From: Microcebus murinus
Lineage: Eukaryota; Chordata; Mammalia; Primates; Cheirogaleidae
DNA: 64,000 nucleotides
Assembly: GCF_040939455.1 (NCBI RefSeq)
Contig: NC_134117.1
Location: forward strand, 22,313,501 to 22,377,500
Reading direction: 5' to 3'
The notes under the pieces were generated by a model. The model saw only the letters and a list, made by a program, of their open reading frames with translations. It ran no database searches and was not told the origin of the DNA. Below, in pieces: positions 1-11,720 of the stretch (positions are counted from its first letter, which is position 1; every line of letters starts with the position of its first letter). The translations under genes and the position numbers were made by a program.

Positions 1-560
1 CTCCACAAGGCCTCCTCTGACACCACCCCAGCAGGAAGGGTCAGGGGTGGCTTTATTACTGCTGGGTGGGAGCAAAAGTGCTTTCTACTGACACCGAGGT
101 AGATGTGTTAGGGATGGGGGAGCCCCATCACCAGGTGGAACAGATGAAAGTCCTGGGTTTCTCTTGGTCTTCTCTGACATCACTCCTGCGGGGGCAGTAT
201 AGCACCTGTTACAGCCTCAAGAGGGTGGAATTTGAGCCTCCCTGCACAGCCTTTACAGGTACAGGTGGGGGTGAGGCCACTGTTTCTTCTGTGGTATTCA
301 GCTGGAGTACAGCCCTTGGTGTCTAAAAGTTCTGTCTTGCTAGGTTGCCCCTGTCCTGGTCCTTTGGCTGGAGACAGCAGGATGTTTATCATCGCACTCG
401 TTGGCATTTCTTGGCAATATGTGACACAAAAAGAAGACATAGGAACTCACCACTGTGTCATTCCTTGGATCGTAAGGTCTCTAGTCAATCTGCCTTCTTC
501 TCTCCACTTTTCAGAGTCTTCTTATGTTTGTTTTATATACAATATCCAGGATTTTTTAAA
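1..560. other. Unassigned; weak resemblance to an old L1 5' region in antisense
   Basis: No gene is recognised. The text has a rhythm of CT-rich phrases ('ggtggctttattactgctgg', 'cctctgacaccacccc') that resembles antisense L1M 5'UTR sequence, but I cannot align it to a consensus. Open frames here overlap one another on both strands and show no domain. A repeat search would decide it. Confidence 0.3.
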
Positions 561-654
561 TTTTACATAGCAGAAGGAATAAGGAAAAGTATGTCTACTC
601 TGTTTTCCCAGAAGCTGATAATATCTGGGTTTTATTTTTGTTCTTTTGTTTTTT

Positions 655-740
655 ACCATTACATCTTCAACACCTAACCCAATTTCTGGCACAGAGTAGA
701 TGACCCAATGTAAATAGTTGTTTAATGAATGGATGAACAC
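655..740 (+). repeat. L2 3'-end fragment
   Basis: The order 'tctggcacagagtagatg', then a diverged 'taaatagttgtttaatgaat', matches the L2 tail (cctggcacatagtaggcgctcaataaat-like, then tgaatgaatg). Old and diverged. Confidence 0.5.
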
Positions 741-844
741 AACTAAGTCCAAATTCTCCCAGGATTCAAGTAAGCCCCGCTAAAACGTAAGCTTTTTGGT
801 AGATCTATGCTCTCCCAGGCTATAAAGGGGCTTCTGTAAGAGGT

Positions 845-1020
845 AGGTGACCTTTCACTTTCTGTAGCAGCCTCATCCCCAAAGAGTTGCATGTCTGTAA
901 AGTTGAGATAATCATAGAACCAACCTTATAGGTTGTGCTAAGGATTAAATACGGAATCCACATAAAGCACTTAGAAATGCGTCTGTCAAGTCGTAAGCTC
1001 TCGATAAATACTAGTATTGT
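845..1020 (+). repeat. MIR SINE fragment
   Basis: The 3' half of a MIR in sense: a 'ctgtaaagttgagataatc' stretch, then 'aaggattaaatacggaatcc', 'cataaagcacttagaa' and a closing 'ctctcgataaatactagta'. These follow the MIR consensus order (ctgtaaaatggggata, ggattaaatgag, aaagcgcttag, ctcaataaatg). Confidence 0.65.
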
Positions 1021-1439
1021 ACGAAAAGCTGAATTTTTGTCAGCTGATCCCATTTCTTACTGATTTTCCTTATCACTTTAGAGGTGATGTCACTTCATTT
1101 CTGATTCATTTTCAACCTAACAATGGTCCCCAATGCTCGGTTTCTCAGCCTCGCTCCCAGCCTTTGTGACAAGCCATCGGTAATCTACAAATGGACCGGC
1201 GGTTGGTGCAGCTAAGGGTCTTTAGAATTCATTGAATTCTGGTGCGCCTTCTTTTGTTCAGCGCTTATATCACCCCCTAATTGTTCCATTTTATAAACTC
1301 ACATATTGGTTTCTTGAATTCTGCATGTTTGGAGTTGAGCATAATGAGCTCTAACGTCTATGTGTTACCCTTTCTAGAGGTTTTCCATTGGATCATTGTA
1401 GGTGGAACAGGTATAATAATACCCTTTTTCCTGTTGATA
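1021..1439. other. Unassigned sequence
   Basis: No gene, repeat family or RNA recognised. It includes a small palindrome (agaattc/gaattct, around 1,224-1,240). The open frame at 1,281-1,556 is hydrophobic by AT-rich composition and has no family resemblance. Confidence 0.5.
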
Positions 1440-1655
1440 ACTATCATCATAATAATAACAAAAGCTTCTGCTTATGGAGCATTCATTATATACCAGGCCC
1501 CTTTTTTCAGCACTTTACCAGCATTTCCTCAATTAATGGTCATGAAACTGGGATAGAGGCCCTCTTACTATTCTCATGTTCCAAGTGAGAAAACTAAGGT
1601 TTAAAGAGTCCAGTAACTTGCCTAAGGTCAGAGGGCTATGAAGTACTGGTGTGAG
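1440..1655 (-). repeat. MIR SINE, antisense
   Basis: Antisense MIR order: 'gagcattcattatatacc' (tattgagcacttactatgtgcc-like), 'agcactttaccagcattt', then 'agtgagaaaactaaggttta' and 'agtaacttgcctaaggtcag', the reverse complement of the MIR core. Confidence 0.7.
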
Positions 1656-2038
1656 CAAGCACTTCTCAGGCCAGGCCTGCGACCCAACCTGGGGTTCTTG
1701 TCTGAGGAGGTGGACCACCATCTCCAGTAGCCCACACAGGTCAATGACGTTCCCCCAGAGATTCCTCCTTTGCAGAGGTAAAGCAGTTTAAATCCTGAGC
1801 AAACCTGGCTCATGGAAATAAAAAATTCAAACAAGCTAACAGGAGGAGGTCTGAGTTCTGCTTAATTGACCCGGTATAATTATTTCCATTGAATTGCTCT
1901 ACATCTGGGGATGGAGATTTACTAAGCAGACTGGCCCAGTGGTTCCCTTCAGCACCTGCTTTAGTCTGGAGGAAGTTAATTGCATGGAAAGTTTTCATCT
2001 AAATCACTGAGTTGCTTATTCCTATCAATGCCAGAAAT
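1656..2038. other. Unassigned sequence
   Basis: No gene or repeat family recognised between the MIR and the AC microsatellite. Confidence 0.5.
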
Positions 2039-2066
2039 ACACACACACACACACACACACACACAG
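2039..2066 (+). repeat. (AC)14 microsatellite
   Basis: Fourteen uninterrupted AC units, immediately followed by 'agtgtgtt', a short inverted-sense GT run. The pure array is likely length-polymorphic. Confidence 0.95.
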
Positions 2067-2929
2067 TGTGTTATGCCAAAAGGGCTTTGCTAAAAGAACT
2101 TGCCCTTTAGTTCAGAGGCTGCTCTGGAATGAAGAGACTCAACCCATTCTGAGAGTATCGGTAGCACAGTTATTCCAAACAGCCAGAACAGGCCCCTCTG
2201 CCCTCTAGAGCAGCAGTCCCCCTGGACCACAGAGACCAAAGACTCCCCACCCCCACCACCAAAAGAAACAAACCAGGAATAGAAGGCAGGGAAAATACCC
2301 AGAGCCAAAGTTGCCTTTTCCTCTTTGTGAACACAAGGAGAAGATAAATTACAGCTTCTATTAGCAACATAATTACTTTAATTAAAATTTAGAGGGTCAG
2401 AAAAGCCAGTTCTGAATGTCAGATTTCCAGTGATGTGTGTTAAGCCTGGGAGAATAGAAATAGAGCCCTGTAAATAACTAACATATACTAACTAGAGCAG
2501 TGTGGTGTTGTATTCACTCAGAGCTAGAATAGCAATTAAATGATAACCAGGATTCCATTCTCTAACAACTCCCTTGTCTCTGCCCTCATTTTACACCCTA
2601 GTAACAATTATATGCATAGGACTGTGGTGGTTTTTTCCCATTCCCCATCCAAGCAATAATCATCCTCCAAGGCTCCTCCCAGATTCTTCTTGGAATCCTT
2701 TCCTGAAGACTCTGTCCCACAGAAATCCTCCCATCCTAATCAGCCACTGTACAGTACTTGTTTTCTGCACCATGTGTTTTCCCTCTTAATTGGACTGATC
2801 TCAGCTTTGTGCTCTAGTGTGTCATATACAGCCTTCTAATTGTGCCGTGTCTCCCTAACAAGATTATAAGCTCTCAGGAGGCACTGAACATGTCCTATGA
2901 AAGAACAGACAGTTAGAGCTGGAGGGATC
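2067..2929. other. Unassigned sequence
   Basis: No gene or RNA recognised. The frames at 2,090-2,370 (minus) and 2,574-2,789 (plus) lack any domain and have no supporting splice or start context. Confidence 0.5.
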
Positions 2930-3030
2930 TCAGAGCCTGTACTGCAGATGGGAAAACAGGTCACACAGCTAGTCAGGGGCTGAGCTGAAATTAAAGCTCA
3001 AGAATTCTAACTCAGTTCATTGAGGGTTAC
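2930..3030 (-). repeat. MIR-family SINE fragment, antisense
   Basis: 'gttagagctggagggatctc', then 'agatgggaaaacaggtcaca' and 'cacagctagtcaggggctga' follow the antisense MIR-type order (gagctggaagggacct, tttacagatgaggaaactga, cacacagctagtcagtgg). Confidence 0.55.
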
Positions 3031-4277
3031 AACCCTGCCCCAGATCTGTAGGAGCTTTTGAATGAATTTAACAAATATCACTTTGGTCAGGCATGAGGGG
3101 AAGGAGCAGGGCAGGGAACGCTCCCTCAGGACACCCCCCTGTAAGTATCCTGGGTCCAATGTCCATTCCAGGGGGCTGGTGCCATTGGATGGGGTGGGAG
3201 GAAGGTGTGTTCATGCAAGGCAGGTAAACAGAGTGTTGAGGAGAGGCTCTGGTCCAGATCAGTGTACTCAATGCTGACAGGTGACTAGATAGCTGATGTC
3301 ATTTGGGGTGGGGAGAGGGTCTATCTCTGAAAGATGATGAGAGTGACCAGGCTGCCTCCTTCCCTGTAGCCCTCCGCTCTGGCAGAGGTTGGGGCTTGTG
3401 CTGAAGGAACCTCCCCAGCCCCTCCCTCTCCTCCTTTCCCGCTGAGGTGTCTGGGGCTGCAGGCTGGGCAGAAGCGGGCTCTGAGCAGTCTTTAAAGGTG
3501 GAGCACCTAGAGAAGCCCACAGTGGAGGAGAGACCAGAGAAGTAAAGGAAGGAAGCCAATCAAAGGTGTGATTCCAAGAAAAGTCCCACGTAGGGTAGCT
3601 GCACACAGCCCAGTAGGGACACTTTGGAGCAATACTGCAGAGTTGTCCCTGCTGGACCCAGAGCCAAACCATTGTCACACTCCCACGCCCTCAGGCTTAA
3701 GGACAACTGGGCAGACCCAAGTTTCTGGGCTTTTTATCTTCTCTCATGGTTGGGCAGAGGGGGCTCCAGTTGCCCAAGGGCAGGCCTCAGAGAAGGAGCC
3801 ACAGGTGCTGACTGAGGCACTCAAGAACACTCAAGGGGTGTTCGTAAAACACTGGCGGGCATCCAAGGAGATGTGGGCTAAGCACCCACACTGTCAGTCT
3901 CATTAGGACATTTTTATCTAGTCAACAAGCAGCTTGGAAACTTAATAAACAAGTATATGTGGCCTTTGCTTTCTGGTTTCATAAATTGGTGACTCAGGTC
4001 TGGTTATCCGGAGCAGAGGAGGTAGGGAGAAGGCAGGGTCTCAATGAGGGAAAGACCCTCAGGGCACAAGCAAAGGTATGTGATGGTTTCAGGACAAAGG
4101 CATGCTGGTTAATACTTTGAACAATTCTCCCACTACACTTACTATGCATGATAACGTGGGAGTCACTGGAAAGATTGGCTGATAGGCTTCCAGAAACTTC
4201 CCTAGGTAACACTTACCTTGGTGCAGTAGAGCCCTGGTTTAATTAAGATGTGCATTGGCTTTAAAACCCAACCCTAC

Positions 4278-4280
<3 letters not shown>
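3031..4280. other. Unassigned unique sequence
   Basis: About 1.2 kb in which I recognise no repeat, exon or RNA. The long minus-strand frame at 3,268-3,678 (136 codons) overlaps several others in different frames, is rich in Pro, Ser and Trp as expected of chance frames in GC-rich DNA, and shows no domain. Confidence 0.5.

Positions 4281-4347
<67 letters not shown>
4281..4347 (+). repeat. Compound (TG)14(AG)n microsatellite
   Basis: (TG)14 at 4,281-4,308 switches directly to an AG array at 4,309-4,347 with no interruptions. The AG half is a homopurine/homopyrimidine tract able to adopt H-DNA; the TG half is Z-prone. Confidence 0.95.
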
Positions 4348-4351
<4 letters not shown>

Positions 4352-4469
4352 GCAAAGGCATTGCATATAAGAAGTGCTTACAGGAAGTTGTATTTTCCAA
4401 AGAAGGCTACAACATCATCTCTCAACCCACATGCTCTTTAAAACCTTGGCTTTTTTGAGGGGGGAGGTG

Positions 4470-4875
4470 GGGATGAGTAGCAGTGAAATCTATTTCCCCT
4501 CCCTTTGAATCTAGGTGGGCCTGTGACTAACTTGTAACAAAAGGAAGGCAGCAGAAGGGGCATGACCTCTGAGGCTAAATCAGAAAAGTTGGTAGCATCC
4601 ACCTGGTTCACTTGAATCTTGCTTTTGAAGTCCTGGGGCCACCATATTATGAGGAAGCCCTAAGCAGCTCACATGGAGAGAACAAATGGAGGCCCTGAGT
4701 CTACCTGAGGGAGAGAGAGAAAGATGACAGTCAACCTCTGTCATTGTCTGACTGCAACCCAAGCCCTTCCAAAATTCCTGATCCACAGAACAGTGGGAAA
4801 TAATAAAATGATTGTTTTTGATTTAAGCCACTAAGTGGTGATTTGCTACCCAGTAACAGATAACCAAACAATGCT
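4470..4875 (+). mobile_element. MLT1-type LTR (ERVL-MaLR), solo
   Basis: This reads through the MLT1 order in sense: 'aggtgggcctgtgactaac', 'aaaaggaaggcagcagaag', 'aattcctgatccacagaaca', 'aataaaatgattgtttttga' and 'tttaagccactaagtggtg', ending in 'cccagtaacagataacc'. The last two are the family's polyadenylation and 3' region. No internal coding sequence adjoins it, so it is a solo LTR or fragment. Confidence 0.75.
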
Positions 4876-5959
4876 CTATAAATGCCAGTTGTTGATGTTA
4901 TTATTCACCATAGTACTAGGATATCATCTACAGCCTTGCAGGTTGTGAAATATGATTTTTGTTTTGTTCCATCAAGAGTGAATCATTATCTCACGGATGG
5001 AGTCTTACTAATCAAGATCACAAAGGACTGATGTAGAGCCCAGAATGCCCATTTTACTACTATAATAGAACTGCAAGGGAATCTTGCAGATTATTTCCTT
5101 CGTGTAAGAAATTGACTTGGGGAACTAAACTATAATCAGGTTTTGTAGCAAACATAAAGGGAGAATATGGAAGAGTCGTTGTCTGACTCAAGTGATTTGA
5201 TGGTATCAGGTCAAGAGAGCAGGTTGTATTCATCTCCCTGGAAGATCTGGAAGAGATCCAAGGGATCTGCCTACTGTCACAGCCTGACACCCCAGACCTT
5301 GGGACAGGACATTTTCTCCTTCAAATAGCCCTTGGATGGACACTGACAGCATTGGCCCCTCTGATTTTTTTTTTCAACTTCAGTATAGACCAATTCTGGT
5401 TCTGATTAGTACAGCATTCCCTAAGTCCAGAAGATATTGATAGTATTCTATGAAAAAAATAAAAGTGTCATAGTGTTCTAAGAAAAATAAGACATAAAAA
5501 TTCAAGAAATATTAGATTCAGCAAGGTGAAAAGGGGTTCATTATTATAGGACTTCTCAGAGCCTTGAATATGCTAATTCATGATATAAACCACCAGTGGG
5601 AAGTTATAATAGGATAATGAATGCTCCCATACAAACATACCTCCCTCATTTCTAGATACAGTGTGATGAACGCTGCTTTAAAAATAGTTTCAATCAAACT
5701 GAGCTCTGAACCAGGAATCAGTCTATTTAAGTTGTCTTTATACGTGACTTTTCTGGTACATTAAGTTGATTTTATAATTTAACTCTCAGAAGATTCACCT
5801 CATTTTCCCTTTATCCAAATTCTCTTGGGGAGTATTGCTCTGTTGCCCTTGAGGAGTTTGGGGTCTGGAGGATGGGGAGAAGCATGCACGTGGTAACCTG
5901 GGAAAGGTACTAGGATAGAGATATTAAGTATTGTGATACCTACTGGAAATACAGGAAAT
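4876..5959. other. Unassigned AT-rich sequence
   Basis: No gene or repeat family recognised. Short A-rich runs around 5,450-5,510 could be remnants of an old retroelement tail, but nothing diagnostic is present. Confidence 0.5.
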
Positions 5960-6265
5960 GACTTTAAAGAGGGGCATCATTCAAGGTGGGCTTTCAAGTC
6001 AGAATAGGAGTTTGATAGTTCAAGAAGCGAAACTGAAGAAAAAGGCACCTCATGCTGGAGGAGGAACATGAACAGAGACCTGGAAACAAGCAGGGAACAG
6101 AATATTCAAGAAATTGGGCGGAGTACATGGTGGTGGAGGGAAGAAGCTGCCAATGCAAGAGGAGTCTAGAATGCCATACTAAAGAGACTGGGCTCTAGAT
6201 AGAGGCACAGGGACCCAGAGATGGACTGTAAAAGAGTGAGGGTGGTATGATAAGGCTCACGGGCT
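5960..6265 (+). repeat. Ancient interspersed repeat, probably L1ME/L1M4-like 3'UTR
   Basis: The order 'gtgggctttcaagtcagaat', 'acctggaaacaagcaggg', 'ctagaatgccatactaaaga' resembles a widespread mammalian repeat whose consensus reads roughly 'gagctgagtcttgaagga', 'aggcagagggaacagca', 'ttgtgtgccatgctaagga'. I place it with old L1M 3'UTRs but am not sure of the family. Confidence 0.4.
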
Positions 6266-6661
6266 TGGAAAAGGCCTCTGAAGGTAGCAAATGGGGCGGG
6301 CTGGGAAATTTAAATAAAGAAGGCCACTCAGGAAGTCCCTGCAATGTCCCACAGGAATGTCAGCTGACTCTCAGAAATATGCAGTGGCTCCATAATCTCC
6401 TGTGTACTTCTCTGAGCAATAAGAGACAGACTATTAGAACATCTGCTCTTTAAAAAAAAACAAAAACAAAAAACTGAGCTCTGTGCTGGAGGCTTTTTGA
6501 AAAATCATCAGCAGATCATTTCAGGCATGCAACTTCACATAACGACAAAACAAAAGGAAAGTGTTCCTTGGTGATAGCACATAAGCAAACCACATAAATC
6601 CAGCCCTGCAGATAGGAGAATGGAACTCATCCCAGCTCTCAATCTAGGGAGACATGAGGTG
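6266..6661. other. Unassigned sequence
   Basis: No gene or repeat recognised; contains an A-rich stretch at 6,450-6,475. Confidence 0.45.
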
Positions 6662-7003
6662 TGATGGTTAATTTTACGTGAATTATCAACTTGAATGGGC
6701 CACAGGGTGGTGAGATATTTGGTTAAGCGTTTTCCGGGTATGTCTGTGAGGGTGTTCCTAGATGAGATTAGCATTTAAATCAGTGGACTGAATACAGCAG
6801 ATTATCCTCCCCTAAGTGGGTGGGCCTCATTCAATCCTCTGAAGTCCTGGATGGAACAAAAGGCTGAGCAAGAGAGAATTTCATGCTCTCTACCTGAAGG
6901 TCTTTGAGATGGGAAATTCATCTCCTCCAGCTTTCAAACACAGACTCAGACTCGAATTCAGACTGGAATTATATCATTGGCTTTCTTGGGCCTTCAGCAT
7001 ATC

Positions 7004-7050
<47 letters not shown>

Positions 7051-7088
7051 CCTATTGGTTCTTTTCTCTGGAGAACCCAGACTGATAT
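6662..7088 (+). mobile_element. MLT2-type LTR (ERVL), solo
   Basis: It begins 'gtgatggttaattttacgtg' and proceeds through 'tgaatgggccacagggtg', 'gatgagattagcatttaaat', 'gtgggtgggcctcattcaat' to 'cctattggttcttttctctg' and 'gagaacccagactgata'. This is the order I recall for the MLT2 LTRs of ERVL elements. The region before the 3' end, normally a short 'tctctatctatata' stretch, is expanded into a (TATC)n array (7,005-7,050). No internal retroviral sequence flanks it. Confidence 0.75.
7005..7050 (+). repeat. (CTAT)11 tetranucleotide microsatellite inside the LTR
   Basis: An uninterrupted CTAT array of about 11.5 units lies at the position where the MLT2 consensus has a short seed 'ctatctatata'. 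The flanks on both sides are LTR sequence, so the array grew within the element. Confidence 0.95.
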
Positions 7089-8929
7089 CTGAGATCACAG
7101 CCAAACATCCCCAAAGCTAATATATAACTGTATATATCTCTTAATCAATACTCTGCTCTGAACTCTCTCCCACATTGCTGGAGAGATTATTCGGTTCTGC
7201 AATCCTATAGGGCTTCCTTCTAGTGCTGTTCAAAAGCATCAAGGTTCTTGTCCATCTTACATTTTTAGAGGAAATCTCTTTATCTTCTGTCCACATGGAT
7301 TATAACTGGGTGATCCTGTTCTAAGCTAGTGTGGTCATTTGAAGGGGAAGAGCCCAGCTTGAGCCCAGAGATCTTTGATCACAAAGAGACCAAGAAAGAG
7401 CACAGTATCTGGTCTCCCAGGCATCCACAAGCCACCTCACAGAAGTCCCAAAGTGGGGGATTAGACTCTTGCCCTCAGAGGACATGCAAAAACCAGTTCT
7501 CCCTCAGACTTGGAGAATCTGAACTCTGATTCCTTCCTAGCTGCTTCTCCCTCTTCCCTCCAAAAGCCCTGATCCAGCCCAAGAGTGAGAAACTTAAATA
7601 CCTGAAAGACCCAGGTGGCACAAATGAGTGGTACCTGCCACCTGGAAGATAATAAAATGGAAACTGACTCAGGAAGACAAGAGGGAGTGGTAAGGACTGT
7701 GGCTAACCAGAAATGCATGCCTTCTAAAGGGAAAGGCACAGCAAATGTGGAACAAGTTTTGACTGATCGTTCCATTTTTGGGGAAAAGCCTGAAATATGA
7801 CTTTGTATGTAGAATGTCTTCATTTTCAAATGCTAGCAACAGACTCAAACTAATACTGTTCAGACCACACAAGACACATCTCTTCACTGGCTTCATCCCT
7901 GGAACTCTTGTGTAGGGCCCCTCTAGTCCAATGTTCCCCTTTCAGAGAGCTACCAAAACAAAGAGTCTGCTTTAATTTGGCAACACAAAACTTCCTGAGG
8001 TAAAGAAACCCAAAGGGTTGGCTACATTCTGTGTACTTGGAATAGATTTTTGGATGCTATGTTGCAGGTTACAACTACAACATAAAGCACAAATTTAACT
8101 TTCAATAAAGAATCTCACCACAACTGCTCTCACAGAGCAGCCTTAGATCTGGTACAATGTCTGTGGGTCACCATAATGTCCTAAGGATTCCTGAAGGAGG
8201 GAGGATTCTGGGCAAAGATGATATTTAATTAGGACATTTCAGTTTGGTTGTGCCAACTATTAAAATATTGAATACGAGATTCCCTTACTGTCCAAACTCT
8301 TGCTATTCAACACTCAAAACCAAAGTTTCAGGCAATTCAGTTCTCTCTTGTTACCTTAACTCACTGTATAACTCACATTATTCAAACTCAGGGACTAAAT
8401 ACTTATATTCCGGTAGTGGAAAATAAATATCCCCTGCCCTGAGCAACACAAGAAGCCTCCCGTCACCCCAACTACCCTGGCCTTTCCCCCAGGAACCTCC
8501 AGACTTTTCCATGACCCAAGAACCAAAGCAATAACCTGGCCCTCTGGTAGAACTACAGGACCCATGGCCAGAACCAGAAAAAAATGAGTTTTCCTTTCTT
8601 CAAAAGCAGAGAGGCTTCAAATTCCCCTACTATAGCAAAGGAAAGCATTAAGACAAACTGTTCATTTTCCACATGAAAGCAATCTCAATCTTCATATCTT
8701 GCTACAAGTAGTGTGTCACTCCTGTGCCTCTTTGGTCTCAGATACATTCCTCTCCTCTGCCCTGAAACCACATCTGCCAGACTTCTTGGCCAGCAGCCTT
8801 CTGGATTAGCCAAGAAGTGGCAATGTTGGGAGACTGGGAAGCAGAAAAGAGGGAGAAGTCAGGGTATTTCTCCCCTTCTTTCTGCTTCAACTGGCATCTC
8901 CTCTGTCCACGGTCTTAGCTCACATTAGG
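7089..8929. other. Unassigned sequence, no gene recognised
   Basis: About 1.8 kb with no recognised repeat family, exon or RNA. The largest frame is 7,461-7,829 on the minus strand (122 codons). It overlaps an open plus-strand frame, has no domain resemblance and is treated as chance. Confidence 0.5.
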
Positions 8930-9450
8930 CAGTCTCTGCTGCAGATCCAGCTCCTGCTGGGAAGCCCCTCTTTCACTGCCCTTTATGTAGAGCTGATTAT
9001 TTTAATAGTCCAAGCACCGTGAGTAGGCATGTGACCTGCATCCTGCCAATCAGAGAACAGGCTCATGGCCTGATGATTGGCTTAGAAATTAGCATGTGAC
9101 CTAACTCAAGTCAATCAGGCCAAACAGAGCTAACCCTGGGACTTTTGCTTGAACAATAAAGAAGAATTTTATTTTTCTCAGACCTCAGAACTGTGAAGAT
9201 GTGATTCTGGGACTCCTACATGGAGGGCTACTGCTTCTGAGTGAAATCAGAGAGAAAGTCACCAAGAGAGATGAACAGAGAGAGAATCCAAGTCCCGATA
9301 GCATCATTTGAATCTCTAATAGCTAGCTGTAGGTGAAGCCTGCCTGGTTTCGAATCATTTCATTATGTATTTCTTTGAAAAGTGTCTTTTGTTTCAGCAA
9401 GTGTGAGTCGGATTTCTGTCCCTTGCCACCAAGAGAGTTCTAACATACCT
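8930..9450 (+). mobile_element. ERVL-like LTR fragment (LTR16/LTR33-type, family uncertain)
   Basis: Phrases match a common mammalian LTR: 'aggcatgtgacctgcatcc', 'ccaatcagagaacaggctca', 'agtcaatcaggccaaac' (CCAAT-like boxes), later 'gagagagaatccaagtcc' and a 3' end 'ttctgtcccttgccaccaag' then 'agttctaacat'. A similar tail occurs at 29,000-29,075. Confidence 0.5.
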
Positions 9451-10398
9451 ATAGCAAGTAGTGTGTTACATTAGTCACTGTGCAGAATCTCAAAAGAGCA
9501 AGCTCTCAGGTGGGTTCAGGAGGAGGGAAGTGGCTCCATTACCTGGGGCAGATGGTGCAATGGGAGAAGGAGACATAAAAAGCACCACTACTCCACTTCT
9601 ATTCTGCCTCCACCTTTTGAGGGAAAGTAATCTTCATGCAGAGGGGGTAGAACAAATGTTTTCAGAGTTCAGAAATCTGAAATAAATGAGATAGAAGAAA
9701 CCTCATTGCTGCTTTGAAATAGTCCAAATCACTTGTCCAAACTGAGCCACATTGAAGTGAACTTAAAGGACTTAAAGATGAGAATGCCAAGCCCACTGGG
9801 AGTACACTTTGAAGGATTGTGAGGAATAAAAGTATCTGGATTTTTTTAAGTGGGTTGTGTAATTTACAGTCTAATGAGTTGTATTTAATCATTGGAAAAT
9901 TAAACTGCTGGTTTTTGAACACAATAAAAAAGAGAGCAGCATGGGTTCAAAAAGAACAAGTTATACCAAACCACTTCGATCACTTTTCTTTAATAAAATT
10001 ATGAGAGGAACATAAAAGAAAATGTGATACACAGAATGTATCCAGATGGCAAAATGATGGCAGTCTTTTTTCCTGGTTTTGAAAATTCTTGTTTTCAAAT
10101 GGAGAAACAAGTTATATGATAGAACAACTCAGATGATTAATTGATCAGAGCCAAAGAGTATTTGATCAATGGAGTAACGAAATTTGGGGAGTGGATTCCT
10201 GGTAAATGCTACAAGGCTCTATCCTGTTTTAAATTATATGTCAGTGATTATAATACTTATTGATTTTTAAATTATATAAATCTTAGATTTGTTGATAAAA
10301 TAAGGATTTAAAAGACTATAACAGAGTTAATAATTTATCTTAAAAGCAACAATATAATTTTTAATAAAAAAGGTAAAGTCCTATATTTAGGCTTTTTA
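9451..10398. other. Unassigned AT-rich sequence
   Basis: No gene recognised. It may be the upstream part of the old retroelement suggested for 10,420-11,105. Confidence 0.45.
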
Positions 10399-10420
10399 AA
10401 AATATATATATATATATACA
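10399..10420 (+). repeat. Short (TA)n tract
   Basis: About nine TA dinucleotides within an AT-rich stretch. Confidence 0.85.
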
Positions 10421-11105
10421 AGTGCAGGATGGAGATAATCTGGCTTAACTACATTTGCACCAAAAAAGATGTAGGAGTTTCACTTGACCCACAAATGTGA
10501 TATGATGCCACCACTACAGAAGATAATGTAGGAGATTTACTAATGTGGAGGAAATGCCCATAATTTTTGTTCAGTGGATAAAAACAAGTTTACAGAATAC
10601 ACACACAAATGCACAGGTAGTAATAGGAAAAAAGACCTGAATGGTAGTAGTGGTTCAGTTCCAGTGGTGCAAATACAGGTGATCTTATTTTCTTCTTCAT
10701 GTTTTCCGTATTTAACACATTTGCTGCAATTACTTTTTATCATTAAAATGTCATTTTAACTCAAGATGGATCAAAAGTGCAATATGGCTAATAAAAACAA
10801 AAGAAATATAGTCTTGGCTGTATACATAGGATATTTTCCAGAAAAGGGATGTTGATCAGTCCACTGTGCTCTGTACTAGGACAACCACATCTGGAATAAT
10901 GAATCAAGTCCTCGGTACCATGTCTCAAGTGGGACTTTGACAATTTAGAGTATGGGGGTTGGGAAGGTTGTGAGTGATCTGAAGGCTAAAGAAACGGTAA
11001 GTATTACCTATAAACAAAAAACATAGTGGTCTATGTTTGCTTTCTTCATATATATTAAGGGCTCTCACATGAAAGGGGCAGTAGATTTGTGACAGATTAA
11101 AGATG
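10421..11105 (+). repeat. Possible ancient LINE fragment (CR1/L3-like), family uncertain
   Basis: 'gtgctctgtactaggacaac', 'cacatctggaataatgaat', 'aagtgggactttgacaattt' and later 'aagggctctcacatgaaag' follow in order a very old amniote repeat (roughly 'gcattggtcagaccccacct', 'gagtactgtgttcagttctg', 'gggctgtcacatggaagagg'). The match is by memory of phrase order only. Confidence 0.35.
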
Positions 11106-11107
11106 GG

Positions 11108-11605
11108 CACAAATTTTTTGACACTCGTCCCATTGAAAGGAGAGAGTCCATGTCTCCTCCCAGTGAATGTGGATGGCCTCTGATCAACACACTATGACAG
11201 AAGTGACCCTACAGCAGTTTCCAAGCCCAGGTCTTATGAGACTGGCAGCTTCTACTTTCTGCCTCTTGGAACACTAACTCTGGTGAAACCGGTGGCCACA
11301 TGAGAAGCCTGCCTGCACTACAACCACCATGCTGTGAGGAAGCCCTAGCTGGCCGCACAGAGAGGCCACATGAAGACAGAGACGTCTGACTCACCCCAGC
11401 TGACCCGGCCATCCCAGTCCAGACACCAGACATGTGAGTGAAGAAACTGTCAGATGACACCTCTGGCTGCACCCGTATGAAGGATGCCAGGCAAGAACCA
11501 CCCAGCTGGGCCCATCAATCCCAGAATCATGAGAGATAATAATAAACTGTTATTTTAAGTTACTGAGTTTCAGGACAGTTTTTACACAGTAGTGGAAAAT
11601 TGAAA
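11108..11605 (+). mobile_element. MLT1-type LTR (ERVL-MaLR), near full length
   Basis: Sense order of an MLT1: 'gaatgtggatggcctctgat', 'cagaagtgaccctacagca', 'aagccctagctggccgcaca', 'gacacctctggctgcacc', 'agaaccacccagctgggccc', 'aatcatgagagataataat', then 'tattttaagttactgagttt' and a degraded 3' end. No adjoining gag or pol, so a solo LTR. Confidence 0.75.
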
Positions 11606-11614
11606 CACTTGTTA

Positions 11615-11720
11615 TATCTAGTTTGATCCTAGTATAACAAGCAGTAGGGAGCCATTGAGGGTTTTTGAGTAAGTGAATGACACTATTGCCTTTACGATAA
11701 GGACTCGGACAATACAGTGT
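11615..11720 (-). repeat. Ancient interspersed repeat fragment (same family as 23,080 and 41,385)
   Basis: 'cagtagggagccattgaggg', 'tttttgagtaagtgaatgac' match the phrase 'gcaatggggagccattgaagg, ttttgagcaggggagtgacat' of a widespread mammalian repeat, probably an old L1M 3'UTR. The strand assignment is tentative. Confidence 0.35.

Noticed and set aside
6662..7088. Possible intact endogenous retrovirus near the MLT2 LTR.
   Set aside because: No gag, pol or env remnants next to any of the LTRs (4,470; 6,662; 8,930; 11,108; 40,614); all look like solo or fragmentary LTRs.
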